Shown piece after piece: positions 11,922 through 23,728 of a stretch of DNA of 64,000 nt. The stretch is from Annulohypoxylon bovei var. microspora (taxonomy: Eukaryota; Ascomycota; Sordariomycetes; Xylariales; Hypoxylaceae): positions 143,243 through 207,242 of the forward strand of contig MU405279.1 of the NCBI GenBank assembly GCA_022836615.1. Direction: 5' to 3'. Under the pieces are notes generated by a model. The model saw nothing but the letters and a program-made list of their open reading frames with translations, was not told the origin of the DNA and searched no databases. Made by a program: the position numbers and the translations under genes. Position 1 is the first letter of the stretch, and every line of letters begins with the position of its first letter.

Positions 11922-13557
11922 ATGTACTCAGCTTTCGTTCTCGGCCTACTCGCGGCCGCAGGCGTCTCTGCAGCGGATGCTGCTTCAGACGTCACTCAGC
12001 TGAATAAGGACACCTTCGCCGAATTCATCAAGGGAAATGACCTCGTTCTAGCAGAGTGTGAGTTATGCTCTTAACTTCTATGAGATTTCTGCGTCTTTGA
12101 AGCATTTTGACTAATATTGCAATCGACAGTCTTCGCCCCTTGGTGCGGTCACTGCAAAGCTCTCGCTCCTGAGTATGAGGAGGCTGCCACTACCCTAAAA
12201 GAGAAGTCGATCAAGTTAGCCAAGATTGACTGCACAGAGGAGAGTGAACTCTGTCAATCATACGGTGTTGAGGGTTACCCCACACTCAAGATCTTCCGTG
12301 GCCCGGAGAGCATTACTCCCTACACCGGCCAAAGGAAAGCTGGCGCGTGAGTATTTCACTTGAGATAACTCATATTTACCCGCGATTACTAACAGTTACT
12401 GTAGAATTACCTCCTATATGATCAAACAATCCCTACCCGCCGTTTCACTCCTAACCTCAGAGACTCTTGACGATTTCAAGACTGCCGACAAGGTTGTCCT
12501 AGTCGCTTACATCGACACCTCCGATAAGGCTTCCAACGAGACTTACACTAAGATTGCCGAGAAGTACAGAGATTCTTACCTCTTCGGTGCTACAAATGAT
12601 GCTTCATTGGCTGAGGCTGAGGGCGTCAAGGCTCCCGCTATCATCCTATACAAGCAATTTGATGAGGGCAAGGCCACTTTCACCGAGAAGTTTGAGGATG
12701 AGGCCATTGAGAAGTTCGCCAAGGTTGCTTCGACCCCCTTGATTGGCGAGGTTGGCCCTGACACCTACTCTGGTTACATGTCAGCTGGCATTCCTCTTGC
12801 CTACATCTTCTCCGAGACTGCTGAGGAGCGCAAGACTCTTGGTGATGCCTTGAAGCCCATCGCCGAGAAGTACCGTGGCAAGATCAACTTTGCTACCATT
12901 GATGCCTCTTCTTTCGGTGCTCATGCTGGTAACCTCAACCTTAAGACTGACAAGTTCCCATCCTTCGCGATCCAGGAGACTGTCAAGAACCAGAAGTTCC
13001 CCTTCGACCAGGAGAAGGAGATCACCCACGACACGATTAGCGCGTTTGTGGATGACTTCGCTTCCGGAAAGGTTGAGCCCAGCCTCAAGTCTGAGCCTAT
13101 CCCCGAGAAGCAAGAGGGAGCCGCCACTGTTGTCGTTGGCAAGACGTACGAGGATATCGTCTTGGATGACACTAAGGACGTCCTGATTGAATTCTACGCT
13201 CCGTGGTGCGGCCACTGCAAGGCTCTTGCTCCCAAGTACGATGACCTCGCCAATCTCTACGCCAACAGCGAGTTCAAGGACAAGGTTGTCATCGCCAAGG
13301 TTGATGCGACCGCCAACGATGTACCAGATGAGATCCAGGGTTTCCCTACTATCAAGCTATACCCCGCCGGCTCCAAGGGCAAGCCCGTCAACTACAGCGG
13401 CTCTCGAACGGTCGAGGACCTCATCAAGTTCGTAAAGGAGAACGGCAAGTACAAGGCAGGTGTTGAGGAGAAGAAGGAAGAAGAGACCCCTGTTGCCCCT
13501 GCGGCATCCGAGTCCAGCAGCAGCGAGGCTGCTCAAGAGACGCACGACGAATTGTAA
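11922..13557 (+). CDS. Protein disulfide isomerase, ER lumen
   Basis: Exons 11922-12057, 12130-12346 and 12405-13557 give 501 residues, the usual length for fungal PDI. Residues 1-18 form a signal peptide (MYSAFVLGLLAAAGVSAA). Two thioredoxin domains carry CGHC active sites at about residues 51-54 and 386-389, each in an APWCGHCKALAP context; the two central b/b' domains lack cysteine pairs. An acidic, Ala/Ser-rich tail ends in HDEL, the ER retrieval signal. It catalyses disulfide formation and isomerisation of secretory proteins. Introns begin GTGAGT and end ACAG/GTAG; splicing at 12057/12130 rebuilds the EFFAPWCGHC motif, which fixes the first intron. ERD1 at 33371 acts in retention of such luminal proteins. 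Confidence 0.97.
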
Positions 13558-14088
13558 ACTTGGAATATGAGAACGAGCCAAGAAAAGTAGTTGTACAGTT
13601 TCTTTCTAGTTTTATCGACCGGGGCAATTCTAATCAGCCGGCACACTGGGTCACTCTTGGGACTGGGATATACATGTTGACTTCAGGTAGTTCAGCATAA
13701 GGTTCATGAATTCATTGTTTGTTTGATGAATCGTATTGTGTCGGTAATGGATTAGATGTCAACATTAACCAATACGTAGTAGGGTTAATGAAGTACTGAG
13801 GCAGCTGACGTAGGCTCCTCTTGTACTGTAAATAAGGAAATGGCCAACCATGCATAGCAATTAGCTCTGTCAGCTATCCCGAGGTTACACGAATTGAAAG
13901 TCTTGCCGATAAATATCCGCTATTTTTTGAAAGTCCAGGGCCAAGACCCACATATGTACGAACTCCAACTCAATTGATATTGAAGCCCTTTGGCCACCCA
14001 ACCAGCCAACCCGAACGAAACACCTCAACGACAAATTCTACTTAATTCTCTCACATAATAACAGCCAGACTCCGTCGCCACACTTGCC
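13558..14088. other. Intergenic: PDI 3' flank and next gene's promoter
   Basis: About 530 bp with no ORF of interest. It should hold the PDI transcript end and, from about 13900, the promoter of the small downstream gene. Confidence 0.4.
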
Positions 14089-14769
14089 ATGGCTTCGAGA
14101 GTATTAATCGGCGGAGCCCGAGGCGTCTCCATGGCTACCGCTCCCTTGCGCGCCGCCACACGCAGCTTCCACGCGACACCAAGGTCGCTGGTCGACGCGA
14201 CGGCTACACCCTTGCCAGTTCGCAAGCCTGTGGGCGCTTTCCGTGGAGGGTGAGTTTTTCGCGCATGTATGCCCTAGGGTTGTGCTAGGCGAGGCTAATT
14301 GTGGACTGTGGGCTGTAGGCTCTTCGGCTTCCTCCTCGGATCGACACTTGCGGGTGCTGGTGTTTACGGCTACGTCTTGTTAGTTCACACCCGATCGTTT
14401 CGATAGGCTCTATCCTGCGGTCTTCCGTGCTCTTGCGCGCTAGCTATACCGGAATTGCGAATGCCTGGTGCATGGATTCGGGCCGGGGTACCCTACGTGT
14501 AGGGAGGAAGTGAGCGATTTGCTAACATGGCATTCGACAGGCGAGAATATAAGGCCTCGAACGAGCTATTGACGGAGGATATCTATGTGCGTTTCTGCAT
14601 TTGATTATTCCATGTCTCCTGCTGTTCATGATCGCGGTTTCGGGAGCGACACTTTGGCTGACCTGTGTTATTCGGAAAACAGGCTCTACAGGCTGCTTGC
14701 CAACGACTAAACACATACGTTGTACAACTGGAAGAGAAGATGGACGCGGCGGAACGAAAAAAGAAATAG
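14089..14769 (+). CDS. Small mitochondrial-type single-pass membrane protein, 117 residues
   Basis: Four small exons: 14089-14249, 14319-14378, 14541-14586 and 14683-14769. Donors are GTGAGT, GTTAGT and GTGCGT; one intron has a GCTAAC branch site. The N terminus (MASRVLIGGARG, then ATAPLRAATRSFHATP) is Arg/Ser/Ala-rich without acidic residues, like a mitochondrial presequence. A Gly-rich hydrophobic segment follows (FGFLLGSTLAGAGVYGYVL), then a helical tail (REYKASNELLTEDIY, ALQAACQRLNTYVVQLEEKM) ending in a Lys cluster. This suggests an inner-membrane protein with a soluble coiled-coil tail. I do not recognise a named family. No single-frame ORF shows this gene; it appears only when the exons are joined, so the model depends on splice reading. 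Confidence 0.72.
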
Positions 14770-16444
14770 GCGGGCTGGTGGGTCGGTGCGGGTATGAATG
14801 AACGGACGGATGGCTGCGATGATGTAGGAATAGGGTACCCTACGTGCATTTCTCGACGAGCAAGCCGACACGCAAGAGCTGGCACATGAAAAGAACTTGA
14901 GATTATTTTTCATTCTGCGAGCAGGGAGTTTAGTGACGGCAAGACTGTACAAAACATGAGCACGCAAGTAATGGTTTCTGCAGGGCTTTGGAATGATGCA
15001 TCTCTCTCATGCCGCTCAATTTCTTGATCACGAAGATTGTACATTACAGGTGAAGCTGCTTCCTTCTCCTAAAAAAGAGAGTACATATTCTTTTTATTGC
15101 AATCAGTCGCTTCCTAGGTTTGATCGCACCGGGCCTAAACTTAACCTTGGGCTTCGGGAGTCCCACTATTGACCGGCCCGGCCCGCTTCCTCGAAAACCG
15201 GATTTTGGTTCGACATCTTCGGCTGCAGGACTACTTGAACGATAAATAGGCTCCTTCCTAGTCACCTCTGAGAGTCCCAGCTTATTAGTAAGAACAATAA
15301 TTAGGTTAGTATCTGCAGCTCAGGAGTCAGAGTAACTAGGAAGCAGATTTGCGACTTTTAATATGCCATATATGGTTCTATGACCAGAAAGCTAACATTT
15401 GTGTAGATTATTCTATAGGAAGTTTCCCTAATAAACGAAGATAGTACTATGATACCTACTATTATCATATAAAAGAAATTGCTCCGTAAACTTCATATTC
15501 AGCACAACCTTAGGCCATTATGTCAAAAGTATTGAGCTAGTAGGTAATCAACCTATCGATTGGAAAATCATTGAAATTTGAAGATGTTAATAACTACAAT
15601 GATCGGTATGTACCGTCAAACTTGAATTATGATATCTCGGAATATGGAAGGCTCGCAAATTCCTTCCAAGAGGAAGCACATAGCCTACTTATAAATCTCG
15701 GATGCTTGTTACTCTGTAGGGATCAGTCAGCTAGTGCTCTAGGCTTTTACAAGAAAGCAGATTGAGATCTGATTCGTAATTGACCAAATCTGATTGAAAT
15801 TCGTTCTTCAGCCCTAAGAACACCACCATCTACTGCATCTATCGATTTGTTCGCGTTCTTTGATGATCGACAGCTTATCTAAGACAGGCCTCCAGAAATA
15901 CCTACCGAGTGTTATGTATGCTGCAAGGGAGAGAGGAAGGATGGCGCAGCTCCTCGCACCTCGACCTATTGATGCTTATGTATATCTTTCTCAAACACGT
16001 GCTTGCGCCGTTATATTTATGCGGTAGTCTGTAGGCTCCACTGATTGGCCTGTAATAAACTATTTCTGATGTAGGACCGATGAATATTACGGGCTACTCT
16101 TTACGACGATCCCTTCACGTGTGGACCACTCCCTGCAAACGGTTACACAGTTAGGTAAAGCATTTACTTATTTTACATTATTATCGGGTATTGGCAACAG
16201 CTATGCCAATCAAGAGCAGGCTATGTCGTCGCCAAGCAGAATCCAAAATCTCACTGTACGTCACTTAGCTAAGAGGCTTGAAATTAAACCCACTAGAAAA
16301 GCGGAAAAAGGACAAGCGCCACGGATATGCTTAAGCGACCAAGCATCCTTTGACAGAACTCGAATAAAACTTGACTAAGGTGGTGTTGGGATCTCGTCTC
16401 TTCCTTCAACACCGAGCTATTCCCCCAGATGGCAATGTCTCTCG
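14770..16444. other. Intergenic, possible weak gene relics
   Basis: About 1.7 kb without a supported gene. A plus-strand 64-codon frame at 15571-15765 has a faint TPR-like pattern (LLINLGCLLLCRD then ALGFYKKAD) but no flanking repeats. A basic minus-strand frame at 15044-15265 has no recognisable content. The right part carries the promoter of the lectin-like gene. Confidence 0.35.
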
Positions 16445-17894
16445 ATGGCATCAGCGGACTATCCTCATGGTTCCGAACCATACAGCACGCTCGAAGTGCG
16501 TAGTGTAGAGGCATCGAACACACAGGTTCTGGAAGGATCAAATAAAGAAGTGGTGTCTAACCCAGACAACGAGTATCCACAGGTTGTCGACCAACAAACT
16601 GCATGGGATGCACCAAAGCCAGAAACCCCTTATGCGGACAAAGAGGCGACAGCCGTTCAGGGACAGACAGGCCAAGTTGCGAAGCGAACGATATGTGGGC
16701 TGTCACCGCGCATCTTCTATATCATTCTAGCTGGAGCGATATTGGTGGTCATTGGGGCCATCGTCGGAGGCGTCGCTGGAGGATTGGCTAGCAAGAAAAG
16801 CACATCGAGCTCATCGAGCTCGGGTTCAACGTCGGGCCAAAACACGACCGCAAACGTAAACGTCCTTACCGAATCAAAGCTCGCGGCTTCCAACTGGACG
16901 GATCCGCAAGGCAACACTCATAGGAGTGTGTTCTTCCAAGACCCATCCAATGCCATCATTGCTCGACAATGGGATTCGGAGAACAAGACGTGGACGACGA
17001 GGAACGTCAGCCAGTTCATGCAGTCGTCGACATCGGGGCCCATCAACCCTATTCCAGGAACGTCCCTAGCGAGCGCGTCGTGCGACAGCAAATGGGGTTC
17101 TCTATACCAAGTCCTCGTCTGGTTCTCGGAGGTTTCAGGGAGCTCAGAAGTTATCAGCTGGGTGAACTCGAACAATCCGATTAACAATCCAGATTTCTGG
17201 GTATACAACAGTTCAGGCCTTCCAACTTGGAATGGCACTCAGTTAGCGGTCGCCTGGCAGCGTTGTCCGAAGGATAAATGTGCTGGGTCTTGGACGTTGG
17301 CGTACCAGGGGCGAGAGGGTTATATCAGAGTCGCCAACGCAAGCAACTGGGGCAATAACACGACCCCGATAGTTAGGACCAATGCCGTTTCTTCCGGAGC
17401 AAGTATGGCTCTGATACCAGCGTTGGATGGAACCTACGTTGATGGGATGACTCTAGCCACTCAAAGGCGGCCAGGGTCCATGGGTAGATCAACGTTCCTG
17501 GGGGATTGGAACTGGAAAGAAGACGGTGAGAATTAGACGAGATCCGCGCTCCATCCAACATTGAAGCTAATTGACTCTAGATGGCACAATACTACAAGAC
17601 GTTGACCCCCTACAAACGCGGCAATTTGCTGCCACGACAATGAATAACTTCACCGAAGCCCTCTTCGTTACCCTGTCTAACGACGGCAGCATAGCAGGGG
17701 CTCGATGGGATGGCAACTCGTATAGTGCCGTCCCAAAGATTACCTTAGCTCAGGGGCAGTCAACGAATTTCTCTGCCATTGCGATGACGGAGGATGCGAT
17801 GTTTTACGGAGTATCCGACGATCAGATCTGGGAGTACTCCGTCGACACATCGGACCCATCTGCCTTTACACTTGCTAGCAAAGTATACCCTTAA
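16445..17894 (+). CDS. Membrane-anchored fucose-lectin-like beta-propeller protein
   Basis: Exons 16445-17525 and 17581-17894 give 464 residues. The intron starts GTGAGA and ends CTCTAG. Residues 1-85 are hydrophilic and cytosolic. Residues about 90-115 form one strong membrane span with Gly/Val/Ala (ILAGAILVVIGAIVGG), followed by a Ser/Thr stalk. The outer domain has repeated blade-like segments with paired aromatic residues (RSVFFQDPSNAIIARQW, QVLVWFSEVSGSSEVISW, TLAYQGREGYIRVANASNW) and many N-glycosylation sequons. This layout is that of fungal type II membrane proteins with a fucose-specific-lectin-like propeller. Sugar binding is inferred from the pattern. It could instead be a propeller with no lectin activity. 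Confidence 0.65.
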
Positions 17895-17944
17895 TAAATA
17901 AACCGCAATTGAAACAACCCGTCGTGGTAGTTAACAAACAATCC

Positions 17945-18029
17945 AAACTAAGGAATTCTTTTTAGCAAAGTATCTTTGCCCTTAGTTTACGAAGGGTTAC
18001 GCGAGGCCACCCGAACGGATGGCCTCGCG
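17945..18029. repeat. Cluster of three perfect inverted repeats in AT-rich DNA
   Basis: AAACTAAGG at 17945-17953 is the exact reverse complement of CCTTAGTTT at 17980-17988. A second hairpin, GCAAAG-TAT-CTTTGC, is nested inside at 17965-17979. CGCGAGGCCA at 18000-18009 pairs with TGGCCTCGCG at 18020-18029 across a 10-nt loop. The DNA to about 18110 is very AT-rich. It starts about 50 bp after the lectin-like stop codon, so it could be a transcript-end structure or the end of a foldback transposon; I cannot decide. Confidence 0.6.
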
Positions 18030-18320
18030 TTTTAATTTTATATTAATACTTTTTTTATATATATACTTTAAACCCATTATTAACCATAAATTAACAAAAA
18101 TTTGTTACTTAAAACGCCCCGTAATGGGGTAATGATGTTAGGATATTTTCTAAGTGTAAAGAAACCCACCCGGTAGCTTAACTTATCAGCTATCCCACAC
18201 GTGTCCACTTTGACCCCATGCGAAGTTACATGTAGGCTGCGCTTACAGCGTACTTAGATGAACTAGTACCTGTGCATGACATGGGAAGTGAGAACAAGGG
18301 CAAGGATTCTTTTGGCCATC

Positions 18321-18968
18321 TTAGCCACCCGAATTTCGGAATTGTTGTTTGCAATATTTTGTCATATGTCGTCGCAAATTATCGCCGCGTTTCCCAAACC
18401 ACTCTTTGCACTGGGGGCATTGGACCCGCTGTCGCTGATGTATCGTTTGAATGTGACGACGCAGCTCTTTTGACCCAGACAATTGTTTGTCGCAATGTGT
18501 ACAGATATTCTTGTGACGTCGATTATGTACATTCTGCTGTCCTGGCAGCGAGGGGGGCAACCCCCTACTCGGATCGACATAATTAGATGACGACGGCAGA
18601 TCTGGATTCAGGTCAATGTTCCGACCTAGGTCCGAGTTATATTGCTCAAGGTGGCTGTATTCGAGCTCCCTGGGTCGCTCAGGTTGTAGAATAGGCTTAG
18701 TATCACCGAGGATGCTACTGAGATTATCTGCCAACTAGTTCGACAAAGGGAAATGGCTAGGCATAGGCATGCCGACCCAATCCGCCTCCCTCTCTCCATC
18801 GGCCCCTTTCTCAGTTGCTTGCGAAGAAGCACCTAAGGCAGCGCTCTCAACAGCTCCCCCTGAACTGTTTCCTCCCCAGCAATCGAGATCGTTGAAAGCT
18901 CCGGGAAATCTGTTGACGCCGGGAAACCCTTCCAGCCCAGTAAAAGGGTTCTCGAGACCAACCTCCAA
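18321..18968 (-). pseudogene. C2H2 zinc-finger gene interrupted by an in-frame TAG
   Basis: One minus-strand frame reads as protein from about 19072 to 18321 but is broken by a TAG at 18737-18735. Downstream of the stop lie two adjacent fingers: CTHCDKQLSGSKELRRHIQTIH (C-x2-C-x12-H-x4-H at about 18402-18470) and a second finger starting CPQCKEWFGKRGDN that ends with Cys in place of the last His. Upstream of the stop the frame is Gly/Ser/Ala-rich (VGLENPFTGLEGFPGVNRFP). No ATG opens the finger-containing part. No good intron removes the stop: nearby donors GTCGGC and GTCGAA are weak. It may be a decayed transcription-factor gene or one whose intron I misread. The model is uncertain; the fingers themselves are clear. 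Confidence 0.55.
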
Positions 18969-20417
18969 CAGAGTACCGTCGAAGTCATTTCTTATTGTCT
19001 GACTACTGTTGCATCGTGTCGAAATAGGTGGTGAGGGAGGACTATCTTGGTCCTCCCTCGGGAGTCACTATATATTGTTGACAATCAACAAGATACGACC
19101 TGGCTATATCATATACGATTAGTTGTATCACCGAATGAACCATCTTATCAAGAAAACTCACCCTTGTGGAAAGCCACGAATCACTCCTTGATGCCTCCCT
19201 TTGAGATGATTGAATGGTAAAAAGGAAGATGCAACGGCTAAGAATGGTCGGAGATTTTATATAATGTGTAGAAGATAGTGTAAGGCTCTGAGGCCGGATG
19301 GAGATTTGGCCGGTCCAATAGATTAGGCCGGTCCAACAGGTTACGGTTGCTTGTGACAGGTTTGGAGATGCAAGGGTGACCAATCGTCATGTTTATCAGC
19401 CCGATGAGGCGCGTGAGGCCGGGCGGAACTGACTGTCAATCCCGAATCTATTAACCTAAGGTAATAGAAGCAAGATACATTTCGAGTTACAAAGCTGCAT
19501 AATATAAATGTAACATAAATCCACTCGAAACTCTTGGTGAGGGTGGGTGACACGACAGTTTACTATCGCTGACAGCATTGGTTTATGATTGGCTAGTAGC
19601 TATATCCCTCTTTCTCATTGGCTCTTTAACATTTATAGGTCATGTAAGTTGATCTTGATACTAGGTAGGTACCTACTCAATGAAGTATATTATGATAACA
19701 AAGAATATCCCAGGACACCTATTATATGGCCCTTTAACGAAAGGCCTATAGCTAATCCAAAGAAAATGCCTTCTTCATAAGAATAGGGGTGATGCCAGAA
19801 ACATGTTTTAGAACTCAGCAATTTTTTCGTATAGAGCTGCTGAGATGTCGTTTTTAAAGGATTATTAGAGTACTAGAAGCTACAGCTAGTGCTGACGAGC
19901 TTCATAAAGATAGGCTGACACTTGGTCGGTTAATATATCAGTTTTCAGATGATAGATCAGAATCCCCCAAAGTTGCCGCGCCGTGCCGTGGCAGCCCTCC
20001 ATCAGATAACGCCATTGTGCATTCAATCCAATAAACGACGTCAAATTCATTCGGTTTACGGTAATTATGGACTCTCTTTTCCAGCTGAACTACTAGAAAA
20101 CACCAAAGACTACATATGTAATGTAACATTAGGGTCTCATCGCCGGGCTATCCCCTCAAGTAACTATCGTCGATTACGACATTATGCGAGTGCTAAGATT
20201 ACGCCGGTTACATCTTTAAGTGACAGATTGGGGACATTGCATAGTACCTACCTAAGAAGTGATAACTAATATATAATAATGACCAACAAACTATTGTCTA
20301 GTTGCGTGGCAACTACATTTCAAATATTCTCTTTTGCTACACATAAACAACTTTCGTTGAACAAGATAATACCTATACACATCTTCTTCGTATAGGGGAG
20401 TTGCATAAATATAAACG
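18969..20417. other. Intergenic, no gene recognised
   Basis: About 1.45 kb. A minus-strand frame at 19042-19383 ends near a strong GTGAGT donor (about 19164) and could be a 5' exon of the zinc-finger gene, but no frame-compatible acceptor was found. Frames at 19589, 19938 and 19949 are not protein-like. The right end is the P450 promoter. Confidence 0.35.
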
Positions 20418-22259
20418 ATGTTCACTGAGTTGATTCGGGCTAGCACCTTGCCATTATTCTTGGTGGTATGGTTCATCCTCCAATCGATCGAGTCACAGCT
20501 AATTAAGACTTATAGCTTGTCAGTCTCTGGGTATTTCGGATTGTCTATAATCTCTATTTCCATCCACTGTCCAAGATTCCAGGCCCCTGGATAGCCGCTA
20601 TAAGCGATGTGCGTTTCCAAACCAATCTCTAAGAGATTATTTACTGATGGACAACAGGTCCCATACTGTTGGTGGCTCCTCGGGGGTCGTCAGCCCTACA
20701 AGATGGTTGAGTTGCATAATAAATATGGTCGGTTTATTTTACCTACACAAATTCGGTAAAGCTGACTTAAAGGAGGTCCCTCCGTCCGTGTTGCTCCGAA
20801 TGATGTCTCCTTCAATACCGCACAGGCCTGGAAGGATATCTATGCCCATAGGTCTGGCCGTCAAATATTCATAAAGGGGAAATTCTACGATGCCGCCACT
20901 TTCGCGGAAGCCGGATTCGATCAGGGACTCTCGACAATTGTTAGCGAAAGAAGACCCGAGGTCCATAAGCAGATGAAAGGTTATTTAGCTAGTGCCTTTT
21001 CCGAGCGCGCCATTACAGAACAAGAGGAACTTGTCGCTGCCTCGGTCGATAAGTTAATTCGGTTGGTTGGCATCAGGGGTTCTAGGGAAGAAGGAGTCGA
21101 CATAGGGCCGATGTTTGAAGCAATGACGTTTGACGTCACCGGCGATCTGGCGTTCGGAGAGCCGTTCGGCGCTCTAGATATGGGTTAGTTTTGAGACGCT
21201 TATGAAATGTGCTCTGCTAATCAATACTTAAATGCGGTGTAGAGACGAGACATCCCTGGATCTCCGTTGCCGTCGGTACACTTATGATGGCTGTTCTCGT
21301 GGACGCTCTCAACCATTACCCTAGCCTTGCGAAGGTTTTCGTTATACTCCTAAATAAAAGGTTTAAGAAGGTAGTAGAAGACGTAAGGACGAATGAGAGG
21401 TTTGTTCACGACAGGGTAAAGAGGCAAGTAGATCAAAATAGCTACCTAGGTATCGATTCGTTGTTGCTAATGTCGACAAGGCGGATAGAGACGAAGACAG
21501 ATCGCAAAGACTTCTTAACCAAGATCATTCAGGATCGAGACCCTAATATCGTATCAGATAGGCAGATTGCTGCCCACTCCTCGGACATAGTGATCGCAGG
21601 AAGTGATACTACTGCTGCTGCTCTAAACGCTATAACTTACTTCTTACTTAAAAATCCATCTTCTCTGGCAAAGTTGACGGCTGAAGTCCGAGACACGTTC
21701 GAGCAATATTCAAATATTACATATTCCTCCACGGTTAAAATGAAATATCTCCGCGCGGTCATCTTGGAAGGGTTACGTGTTTTCCCTCCGGTACCGTTCC
21801 CTCTACCTCGTGAAGTGCCTAGTGGTGGAGAGACAGTTGATAACCAGTTTATTCCCGGGGGAGTACGTATTGCCATATGAAGTTCCCATGAACGAAATCT
21901 AGAGAAAGTAGCTGATCCTTTCATCGCAGGTTACTGTGTCTACGAACCCTCTTGCAGCTTCTATGTGCTCGGAAAATTTCCATGACCCGTGGTCATTTAA
22001 GCCAGAAAGATGGATCGATACCGACAATAACGATATTGGCGACAGTAGTCAACCATTCTCACTTGGCCCAAGAGTATGTATCGGTCGAAACTTGGCGTGG
22101 TTAGAATTGCACACGGCTATTGCTAAGTTGCTCTGGGTTTATGATTTGCAACTAGTCGACCCAACCCTTGACTGGCATAAAGAGGTTCGAATGGTCTCTT
22201 TGTGGAAGATGCCAAAACTGATGATTCGTGCTAAGAACCGAGGGGTTGAGATTGCGTGA
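20418..22259 (+). CDS. Cytochrome P450, CYP65/isotrichodermin C-15 hydroxylase-like
   Basis: Six exons: 20418-20465, 20516-20608, 20658-20727, 20776-21183, 21243-21862 and 21930-22259, giving 522 residues. An N-terminal hydrophobic anchor (LPLFLVLVSLWVFRIVYNLY) is followed by the Pro-rich hinge FHPLSKIPGPW. Hallmarks in order: I-helix AGSDTTA (about 325), ExxR in EGLRVFPP, the FKPERW PERF region, and the heme loop FSLGPRVCIGR with the ligand Cys near 463. All catalytic features are intact. The pattern AMTFDVTGDLAFGEPFG is typical of CYP65-like fungal enzymes, often in secondary metabolism; the substrate cannot be told. The first four introns are only 48-59 nt. It is convergent with the alpha/beta hydrolase at 22541, 281 bp away. 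Confidence 0.93.
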
Positions 22260-22540
22260 GTACAAATCCTTTCTCACTAAGAAGAGGATGTGTAAGCTCG
22301 TTGACAACACCAATCTGCCCAAAGAAAACTTCTGCCTTATAACTTCAGTTTAGTCAAGAACACTGGGTTAGTGATAGGGGACATCTAGGTATAGATGTAG
22401 AGTCTTGTAAACAGAAAAAATGTAATTACTATTAAGGAGTAATTCATTGTTATAGCTACGCATTGTGAACCCTTGGCTCCTTTCCATATTGACACTAAAT
22501 TGGAACACTACTCGAATTTACATAGTACCTACCTACGCTC

Positions 22541-23728
22541 TCACCGTCCACTCAACTTCTCGCCTATAGCACACCTCTCCTCCAACAGCTCGTTAAACCA
22601 CCTCGCCCTCTGATAAATCGGCCCATGTCCCAACCCCTCAGCAATCACCGCCTTTCCCGGCATCAAGTACTGTATCAACGTCCTGCCATGACTCACAGGA
22701 ATCATCCCATCGGCCGTCCCGTGCAGGACCATGATCCGGCCCCTGCCCACGCGATCCGCCAGGTCCCTCAGCTGCTCGGGGCTCTTGCAGTGGAACCCGG
22801 CGGCCACCGCCTGCAGCAGGAACCCGTTCCTGCTGCGCGCGGTACGGATCTCCTGTGCCGCGAACCGCGCGTAGTTGCTCTCGAACCTCTTGTACCCGCC
22901 GGCCGGCACCTCGCACCGCGGCGTGTTCGCGTCGGGCAGCTCAATCACGTCAGGGGCTTCCAGCCACTCCTGCGGGAAACAGCCGCGCGCCGTCGACCGG
23001 ATCTCGCTCTCCAGGCTCCTCGGCAGCAGGGCCCCGAGCCGGCCCGTCATCTCCGCGACCGAGCCGCTCTTCTCCAGGTGCGCCGCCGTGCAGTGCAGGT
23101 TTAGGCTGGCGATGCGCTGCGGGACGAGCACCGCGACCTCTTGTGCGATCATGCCGCCCACTATGATGTCCATGTCAACGACTATCGCCTACGGGGGTAG
23201 AAATTAGGTACTTAGGTGGGCTGTGACTTTAAGAAAAAGGGGGGGAAGGGAGAAGGGAAAAGGGGTTAGACTTACTGCTACCACCCGAGATGTGGAGCTG
23301 GCGTTCGACGGTCCAGCCGAGGTGGTCCAGCACCTCGACGAGGTCGCGCGCCATCTCCGATGTACTGTACCTTAGCACTGGCTTGTCGGAGGCACCCGCG
23401 CCGCGGTTGTCGAAGACGAGCACGGAGTAGCGGTCCCCGCGCTCGTGGCCGAAGTACAGCGTCTGCGGCTGCCAGTCGGTCTTGACCAGACCGATGCCGC
23501 CTATAAACTATGTCTGTGAGAGCTAATACTAGGCATTCAGTTGGAAAAGATGGAAGCTCTTACGATGAGTTTGATGGGCCCCTCGCCGTGAACCTCCCAG
23601 CTAATGTTTAGGGGACCTCCTCGCCCAGCGGCGACGGGGAGGAGACCGCTTTGGTGCGGTTGGAGCTTCCAGATTGCGGTTGGGAATGCTGGGCTCTTGG
23701 ATACTTCTTCTACTGATGGGAAAGCCAT
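22541..23728 (-). CDS. Alpha/beta hydrolase, 345 residues
   Basis: Exons 23728-23564, 23507-23276 and 23181-22541; introns have GTAAGA and GTAAGT donors. The N-terminal part leads to FIGGIGLVKTDWQPQT (the oxyanion-side strand), then VLVFDNRGAGASDKP, the typical strand after which the nucleophile elbow follows. At that elbow the sequence reads SGGSIVDMDIIVGGMIAQE, so the normal G-x-S-x-G is not clean. The Asp/His end is plausible: HGTADGMIPVSHG and GLGHGPIYQ. The third exon has strikingly high GC and is open in several frames. Its convergence with a P450 makes a shared pathway possible but not proven. If the elbow Ser is truly absent, the protein may be catalytically atypical, or the splice at 23181/23276 may need revision (see findings). 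Confidence 0.8.

Noticed and set aside
15044..15265. Basic 73-codon minus-strand ORF
   Set aside because: No recognisable motif and no neighbouring exons; not enough to call a gene.
15571..15765. 64-codon ORF with a faint TPR-like pattern
   Set aside because: Only one weak repeat-like segment, no adjoining exons found; at most a relic.
19042..19383. 5' exon of the zinc-finger gene
   Set aside because: A strong GTGAGT donor exists, but every frame-compatible acceptor leads into a stop; not included in the model.
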